A model generated the notes under the pieces. That model saw only the letters and a program-made list of their open reading frames with translations, ran no database searches and was not told the origin of the DNA. Shown here one piece after another: positions 58,709-64,000 of a DNA stretch of 64,000 bases (positions within the stretch are counted from its first letter, which is position 1; every line of letters starts with the position of its first letter). Origin of the DNA: Microbotryum silenes-acaulis. Its lineage: Eukaryota > Basidiomycota > Microbotryomycetes > Microbotryales > Microbotryaceae. Position numbers and translations under genes: made by a program. The stretch is from contig QPFY01000010.1 in NCBI GenBank assembly GCA_003665825.1, forward strand, positions 558,001 through 622,000. Reading direction: 5' to 3'.

Positions 58709-60148
58709 TCAATTGTGGTCCTCAGCCACAAAAATGAACGAGGTCGCATTCCCGCACCAAACCTTTCCAACCTCGCCACGGTCCTGCGCGGACCACACCA
58801 CCTCTGGTAATCCGACATCCTCGGTATGTAACAGTCCCAAGTTGCCATGCTCGTTCCATCCCCAACCGTAGACATCCCCCGTATGCCGATCGATCGCAAG
58901 GATGTGCTCGGAGCCGGTCGCGAGGGAAGTGATGTCGACTTTTTGTGAGGGCACGTTTGGGGTGGGGAACCTGACGAAGGTAGAAGTCGCTTCCTTGTCG
59001 GGTAACGAAGGATCAGGCCGGCCCAATTGACCTTTGGTATTCGAGCCAAAACTTTGCACCGTTCCATCCTTGAAGGGGAAGAACGAACTGGTCCAAGTTG
59101 CGCAGACGTTTGTCACTTCCTTGTCGAGTGGATATACCCAGGTCAGATTTTCTCCGACTGAGGGAATGTCGGAGACGTGGAGTTGTTTTTGCTTGTTGCT
59201 TCCGAACAAGACGACGGATTGGGAAGCTTGAGGAGATTCGTCCTCGAACAGGATGATGGAATGATCTCGTCCCATCGCAAGCCCGACGGGACGACGAGTC
59301 GAGCCAATCGGTCGGTCGTCCGATGGGTCGGATAGTTGGATCTCGCAGGGTCGTTCGAACGTTCTCGGCAGTTTGGTGGTCAAAGCTCCAACCGATCCAA
59401 TCCCTCCACCTCGTCCTAACTGCCCATGACGACTCGCACCCCATCCGAAAACCCTACTCTGACTCGATTCTGTCGACGAATCTTTGACGATCGCCAGCAC
59501 GTGTCGAGGACCACTGACGAGCTGTGTGATTCTGCAAAGACTCGACGTCGACTCGTTATCGAACGAGATTATATTGACGGGTGCCGGTTCAAATTGCCTG
59601 CGGCTCGATATTCCTCTTTCGTTCCAATCGTTCGCACCGAAGGAGAGGATCAAGTCGGACGAAGCAACATTTTCGTCGGTTGTGCTGCGTCGTCGTACGT
59701 GGACGAAAGAGGTTTCCCAAGCGCATGCAATGGAAATGATTTCGCAACTTGCGTCTTGTTCGTCCCGGGGAGGTTGGGGTCGTATCCCATGCCTTTGCCG
59801 TTCTTCCTCCTCGACGTTCGCCAACAACCCCTCCAGAGAAATCCGAACGAAGCTCGTCGTGAGCTCTTGTTGGTCCCTACGACCGTTCTCACCAGGCCCC
59901 AACTGCCCTCTCTGATTCGACCCAGATCCCCAAAGCCCCATTCTCACCTCCTCCCCCTCGGAAGTGCGGGTAGAGGCATAGGAACATAGAGCAAGGGTGT
60001 GGTTCGCACCTAACGCGAGATCATGCACGATCAGGTTCGAGCTGGTCGCGGGGTTGGTAAAGTGACAGAGTTGGAACGAGTGGGCGTCGAGTTGATTTTG
60101 GTGCGACAGTTGACCGCGCGAGTTGGAGCCGGCCGAAAAGAGGGGCAT
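58709..60148 (-). CDS. RCC1-repeat protein, ATS1-like
   Basis: Seven-bladed propeller-type protein of RCC1 repeats, single exon, 479 aa. The start is the ATG at 60148, giving MPLFSAGSNSRGQL directly as the first blade; the longer frame begins with TTG. Repeat cores: SAGSNSRGQL, GSGSNQRGQLG, SFGANDWNERG, GWGASRHGQLG, LFGSNKQKQL, SFGSNTKGQLG, GWGWNEHGNLG, plus VSGPRHVLAI, GRDHSIILF and TGSEHILAI strands. The single-propeller form without other domains resembles yeast ATS1 (tubulin/diphthamide-tRNA-modification linked) more than nuclear RCC1, but this is a weak inference. Convergent with the glycosyltransferase gene, 101 bp between stops. Confidence 0.85.
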   Translation of the reverse strand: MPLFSAGSNSRGQLSHQNQLDAHSFQLCHFTNPATSSNLIVHDLALGANHTLALCSYASTRTSEGEEVRMGLWGSGSNQRGQLGPGENGRRDQQELTTSFVRISLEGLLANVEEEERQRHGIRPQPPRDEQDASCEIISIACAWETSFVHVRRRSTTDENVASSDLILSFGANDWNERGISSRRQFEPAPVNIISFDNESTSSLCRITQLVSGPRHVLAIVKDSSTESSQSRVFGWGASRHGQLGRGGGIGSVGALTTKLPRTFERPCEIQLSDPSDDRPIGSTRRPVGLAMGRDHSIILFEDESPQASQSVVLFGSNKQKQLHVSDIPSVGENLTWVYPLDKEVTNVCATWTSSFFPFKDGTVQSFGSNTKGQLGRPDPSLPDKEATSTFVRFPTPNVPSQKVDITSLATGSEHILAIDRHTGDVYGWGWNEHGNLGLLHTEDVGLPEVVWSAQDRGEVGKVWCGNATSFIFVAEDHN

Positions 60149-60381
60149 CAAGAGACCTTCAAGGCGAGCGAGGTGAGGCGTTTGAGGGGTGGGACCGTGG
60201 GGGGAGTTAAGAGAGAGAGGTCCAAGCGCCTCGCGTGACGGGCCGTCGTTGAAGCGGTCCGAGCTCAAACCGACGCCCTAAAACCGCGAAAACGATCACT
60301 GCTCCGTCACGGCTCCGTCACGGCTCCGTCAGGCTCCGGCTTGCCTCCTCTTCTCACCCCACCTTTTGACCCAACCTCAAC
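60149..60381. promoter_or_regulatory. shared promoter with GGCTCCGTCAC repeats
   Basis: 233 bp between divergent starts of the RCC1-repeat gene and the mitochondrial ribosomal protein gene. GGCTCCGTCAC with 11-bp period is repeated three times, then a partial GGCTCCGG (60301-60339). CCGTCAC contains a TGAC/GTCA core, as found in CRE/AP-1-type sites. Role inferred. Confidence 0.55.
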
Positions 60382-61143
60382 ATGGCAGGCGTACTACGAT
60401 CATTGACCGGTTCTCTAACACGACTATCCCTCCACTCGACACCATCAGCCTCTACTTCCTCCCTGTCCCAGTGCCTCTCCCTCTCCCACTCCCCCTCTCT
60501 ACTCGGACCCGTTCCCACCCCACGCGCCTGCCCTACCTCATCGTACCTCTCCCTCTCCACTCCCCGCTCCTTCTCCACCTCCCCGGCCCCGCAAGCCACG
60601 CTCAACCAAGTCACCCGCGGAGCGAGGAAAGCCATACGTCGACCGACCTCTACGCCCGCGCTCCAAGGCGCCTACCAACGCAAAGGCGTCTGTTCGAAAG
60701 TGTACACCGTCAAACCCAAGAAGCCGAATTCGGCCGTACGCAAAGTCGCCAAAGTCAAACTATCCAACGGCAGGGCCATCATCGCCTATATCCCCGGCGA
60801 AGGTCATAATTTACAGGAACATAGTGTGGTACTCGTCAAGGGGGGTCGCACCCAGGATTTACCGGGGACAAAGTGCGTTGAGGGGGCCGCATCGCTCTGT
60901 TATGGAATGCATCGACTGAGATATAACGCTCCGCGTTCGACGCACACACAGGTACAAGATCATTCGAGGCGCGATGGACTTGACCGGTGTCGCGGGCAGG
61001 ATGAACAGTCGGTCAAAGTATGGCAGTGAGTCACCGAAGCGCGCTGGTCGCTCGCCTTTCCGTCATCATCAGGCACGACTGAACACTGCTGATCGGGCCT
61101 CCCTTATCCGCTTCGGTTTACAGCCAAGAAACCCAAGGCATGA
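60382..61143 (+). CDS. MRPS12: mitochondrial small-subunit ribosomal protein uS12m
   Basis: Decoding-centre protein of the mitochondrial ribosome. Exons 60382-60872, 60952-61025, 61124-61143; 194 aa. The first about 70 residues are Ser/Pro/Leu-rich with Arg, a mitochondrial targeting region. Then the uS12 core: [76 protein letters not shown] and [24 protein letters not shown], ending TKKPKA. These contain the PNSA and GHNLQEHS blocks universal to S12. Identification is firm. Confidence 0.96.
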
Positions 61144-61265
61144 TCGGACCATTTCTCTCTGTGTGTATCTTGTGGGGCAATCTACAGCATTCACCTTGCA
61201 ACAACCGACTTAAGCTCGCCTCGAGAGAAAGCCCACCTCGAGGGACCCAAAGACCCCGCCCGCTC

Positions 61266-64000
61266 CTACTTGCCCTTCTTCATCGTATCCAACCAAGGGA
61301 AACTCTTCATCCTCTCCTCCCTGCCCCTTTCAGCATACCTCAACTTCTCAATCGCCGAATTCAACGCAAACACGCACTCATCCCTCTCGATCCGACTCCT
61401 AGCCCTCAGCAGATAACTCGTCCCCTTTTTTCCGAACGAGGTCTTTTTCCCCGATGTCGAGCGTTTGAAGATGACCAACGTACAATCCTCTTCTTCGTCA
61501 TTGACGCGAAGACCGTCCGTACTCGTGTAGACGCGGGGGAAACGATGTTGGATATCTCCGGGATCCCAGGAACCGGTGGGGTTACCCACGGAGATGGCCA
61601 TGAGAGGGTACGTCAGACGACCCGAGTAGACGTAGCAGTCGCGCAGGGAGAGGACGTTCTTGCGATAGTGGTAACTTGAAGCCGTGAGTTGACCGTGGAA
61701 GTCACGGTCGTGGGCTTGGTATCTGAGCCGACAAAGAGACGCTTTCAGTTGTTTTGGTGACCGCCTAATCCCACCTCTTGTGCAGACTCACTCAATCAAC
61801 GTCCCCGGCAACAAAACCAAATACCGTTCTTTGAACAAACCCCGCAACCCTTTCTTGACGTAAAACTTGCCACAAAAGATGATCGACCTACATCCTTCGA
61901 GGATGCACCAATTGAACGCCTTGTTCAACAACGTCGCATCCCCATCGGCCGTCGTCGATCCCAGAGTTCGACTTCCGGAAGGGTTGAGGAATGGCGCCTT
62001 GTTGACTAGCCCAGCGCCTTCGTTTTGATTCTTGATCTTGTTCCTTAGTCGAGCGATGACTTCTTGTCTTCGGGAAGGGGATGATGGATGAAGTTCCATT
62101 TGGTCGATCGCGTCAACGCGTTCCCTTCGTGTCCAATACGTCACCAAAGCGTTGAGCCGGCCTATCCATTCGTCCCTGACGGCGATCGAATAACATTCGA
62201 ACGAAACCTTGACGCCCTTTTTCGTCTCGATCACGAAAGTCCTTCTCTTGGCCAGTACGGTTCGATCTTTCGCCAGAGCCATCCCCTCTTCCCCTCCTAT
62301 ATCATCCGCAGCCGTTCCGTACTCATCCCCCTTGTACTCATCCGCATCATCGACGTCTCCCACCCTCTCCACGTCCCTCAAATCAACATACCCCTTAGCG
62401 TCCAAAATCTGTTGCACCGCTCGTCGTCGTTCGAAAAATTCCATCTTGGCGACCCAATCCCCTTCCAGAACATCCGGATCTTCGTCCGCGTTCTCCGCCA
62501 AGATCGTTTGTAAGGCTCGTTCTTTCTTACGTCGTTCGTGGGCTAAATTGGCACCACTTACACCACTGACCGAACGGTAGACCCGATCGATGATCTTTTC
62601 GCGCTTTTTGTCCGATCCGACGGCGACGGAACTCCAACCTAGGGCGAAGGGAGCGAGCACCATGACGGCGGGATTGAGGGTGAAAGCTGCGAGTGGGGCG
62701 GGTGGATCGGGGGGATGACAGGTAGAGGGGGAACAGACGAAAAGGTGGCCGTCGTGCGAAGAGAGGTAGATGCGTTCAGAGGCGGACGAGTTCTTACGCA
62801 GACGAGCGACGTAGCCTTCGATTGCGGGGGGTTCGGCTAGCCGATGAGAGGGGGTTTCGGGCGTCGCGGGAACTCGGACCGTCGTCGGGTAGTGAAGAGC
62901 GGCTCGGAGTTCGAGTGTCGGCTCGAAGTGGGGCTGTCGAAAGGGGTATCCGAGAGAACCTCAAGGTGAGCTCCTAAACTTGAGGAAACAAATCCTCCTC
63001 TGCGGACTCACCTGCCGAAGACTGAATCCATACAAAAGCGACCAATCGACATCCCCTTTCCCAAATACATTCACCCAATCCAGCACATTTCCTCGTCTCC
63101 AACACAACCTCACGTCCTTCGGATCCCGATCCGCCAAAACGGACTGCCATTCGTTGACCCTCTTCAACTGTTCCAAACACGCCTCGACGATGAGATGGGG
63201 TTGGAATTGCCGCATCAACAATCTGGTCTCGTCGTCGATGAGGTATAGACCTGCTTGACGAGCATGAGCGCCTTTGCCTGAGCCTTCGGCAGAGTCTTGC
63301 AAGACGCCAGGAATGGGCATACGGATCTTGGCTCCTATCCCGGGGACGGTGATCTCGAGATGATCAGGTAAGGTCTTACCCAACCCTCGGTAGAGCAACC
63401 ACATCCATTCTTTCGCGACGCTCATCGCTCGCGTTCGGAAGATGAAGACGTAGGTCCCGTGTCGACGATGGATGTAACGATTGCGCGTCGCTTTCGAAGC
63501 TGAAGGAGCGGCTTCGTCTTCGTTCTTGCCGATGATGTGGGAGGTCGCACCGCCGAGGAGACCCGATCCGTCTGGCTGATGTGTCAGACAGAAGATTACG
63601 TCTGCGGACGAGTATAGCGAAAGCTTTGTCCGTGCCGGTGCGAGTGGAATGACGTGCGCCAGCTTCTTGTGTCCGAGAAAGAGCGAAGTCGCACTAAGCG
63701 TCTGTGTAATCATGATGGAATGATCAGTACATATTAGGGAACCCTCTAGCACCCCCTTCACATACACATACGTACATATTCATTCCACAACTCGATCCTC
63801 CCCGGTCTCCACACGACCCCATACTCCTCCCACGTCTCCCCACTCGTCGGGAACTTGCGCGCGGTATTCTCATCAAAGTCGTTCGGTAGATCCTCCCTTG
63901 CAGTCCACTCAACTCGGACCAACATCCGTTCTTGGCGAAGAACGTCGTTCTTCCCAGGTTTCTTGTGACTCTGCTTTGCCCGATATTCGTTAATCGTGTC
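61266..64000 (-). CDS. Spo71/Mug56-type PH-domain protein, 5' end outside window
   Basis: Large membrane-associated protein with two or more pleckstrin-homology (PH) domains, related to fungal Spo71/Mug56 proteins of sporulation and prospore-membrane function. Exons in window: 64000-63776 (partial), 63701-63012, 62933-61792, 61722-61266; all phases close. The first exon reads RMLVRVEWTAREDLPNDFDENTARKFPTSGETWEEYGVVWRPGRIELWNEY, the family signature leading into the first PH domain. Later: RRHGTYVFIFRTRAMSVAKEWMWLLYRGLG, FVIETKKGVKVSFECYSIAVRDEWIGRLNALVTYW (PH C-terminal helix), then a second block, FNWCILEGCRSIIFCGKFYVKKGLRGLFKERYLVLLPGTLIEY...RDCYVYSG. The C-terminus ends SFPWLDTMKKGK. About 835 residues are visible. 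Confidence 0.82.

Noticed and set aside
60149..60268. 40-residue N-terminal extension of the RCC1-repeat protein
   Set aside because: It starts at TTG and is not repeat-like; the ATG at 60148 opens directly into the first blade.

Overview
The window is nuclear DNA of a fungus, most likely a basidiomycete yeast of the Pucciniomycotina (Microbotryomycetes: Rhodotorula/Sporobolomyces/Leucosporidium type). The evidence is GC-rich sequence, protein genes broken by many 60-120 nt introns with GTGAGT/GTAAGT/GTCAGT/GTACGT/GTGCGT donors, CTAAC/CTGAC-like branch points, and proteins that read as fungal orthologues. It is a piece of an ordinary chromosome. There is no CRISPR array, phage, operon or intact transposon. 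Exon joins below were worked out by hand from splice signals, reading phase and protein family; unless noted, each coding sum is divisible by three.

Layout. 1-4053 (all minus): mitochondrial acyl carrier protein (cut by the window edge), cytosolic aspartyl-tRNA synthetase, polyubiquitin. 5.6-16.6 kb: a 1,192-aa alpha/beta-hydrolase protein, XRCC2-like RecA paralogue, SLX9-like ribosome-biogenesis factor, Rab geranylgeranyltransferase beta (BET2), SEC61 gamma (SSS1) and a LYR-motif protein. 17.4-27.9 kb: glycogen phosphorylase, METTL4-like MT-A70 methyltransferase, GatC-like mitochondrial amidotransferase subunit and a Zn2Cys6 transcription factor with a 5-nt exon. 28-30.5 kb: 2.6 kb without recognisable genes. 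30.5-38.2 kb: NPL4, UTP11 and an UNC93-like membrane protein. 39-42.6 kb: an unrecognised Ser-rich protein, then gene-poor DNA with a duplicated repeat, a tRNA-like element and an intron-containing tRNA-Ser(UGA). 42.9-55.1 kb: five-unit fasciclin membrane protein, lysophospholipid acyltransferase, HAL4/SAT4-type kinase, allantoate-permease-type transporter. 56-64 kb: small probable mitochondrial protein, LARGE-type glycosyltransferase, RCC1-repeat protein, mitochondrial ribosomal protein uS12m, and a Spo71/Mug56-type PH-domain protein cut by the right edge.

The genes are mostly housekeeping: translation, ubiquitin/Cdc48, ribosome assembly, secretion, mitochondrial function and glycogen use. 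They do not form one pathway. Six neighbouring pairs are head-to-head with 178-234 bp between start codons, and many others converge with 100-300 bp between stop codons.

The most unusual signals concern gene structure. Introns sit at or inside the start codon in four genes, three introns have GC-AG boundaries, and a 5-nt micro-exon lies just before a zinc cluster. The METTL4-like candidate adenine methyltransferase is the most interesting single gene.
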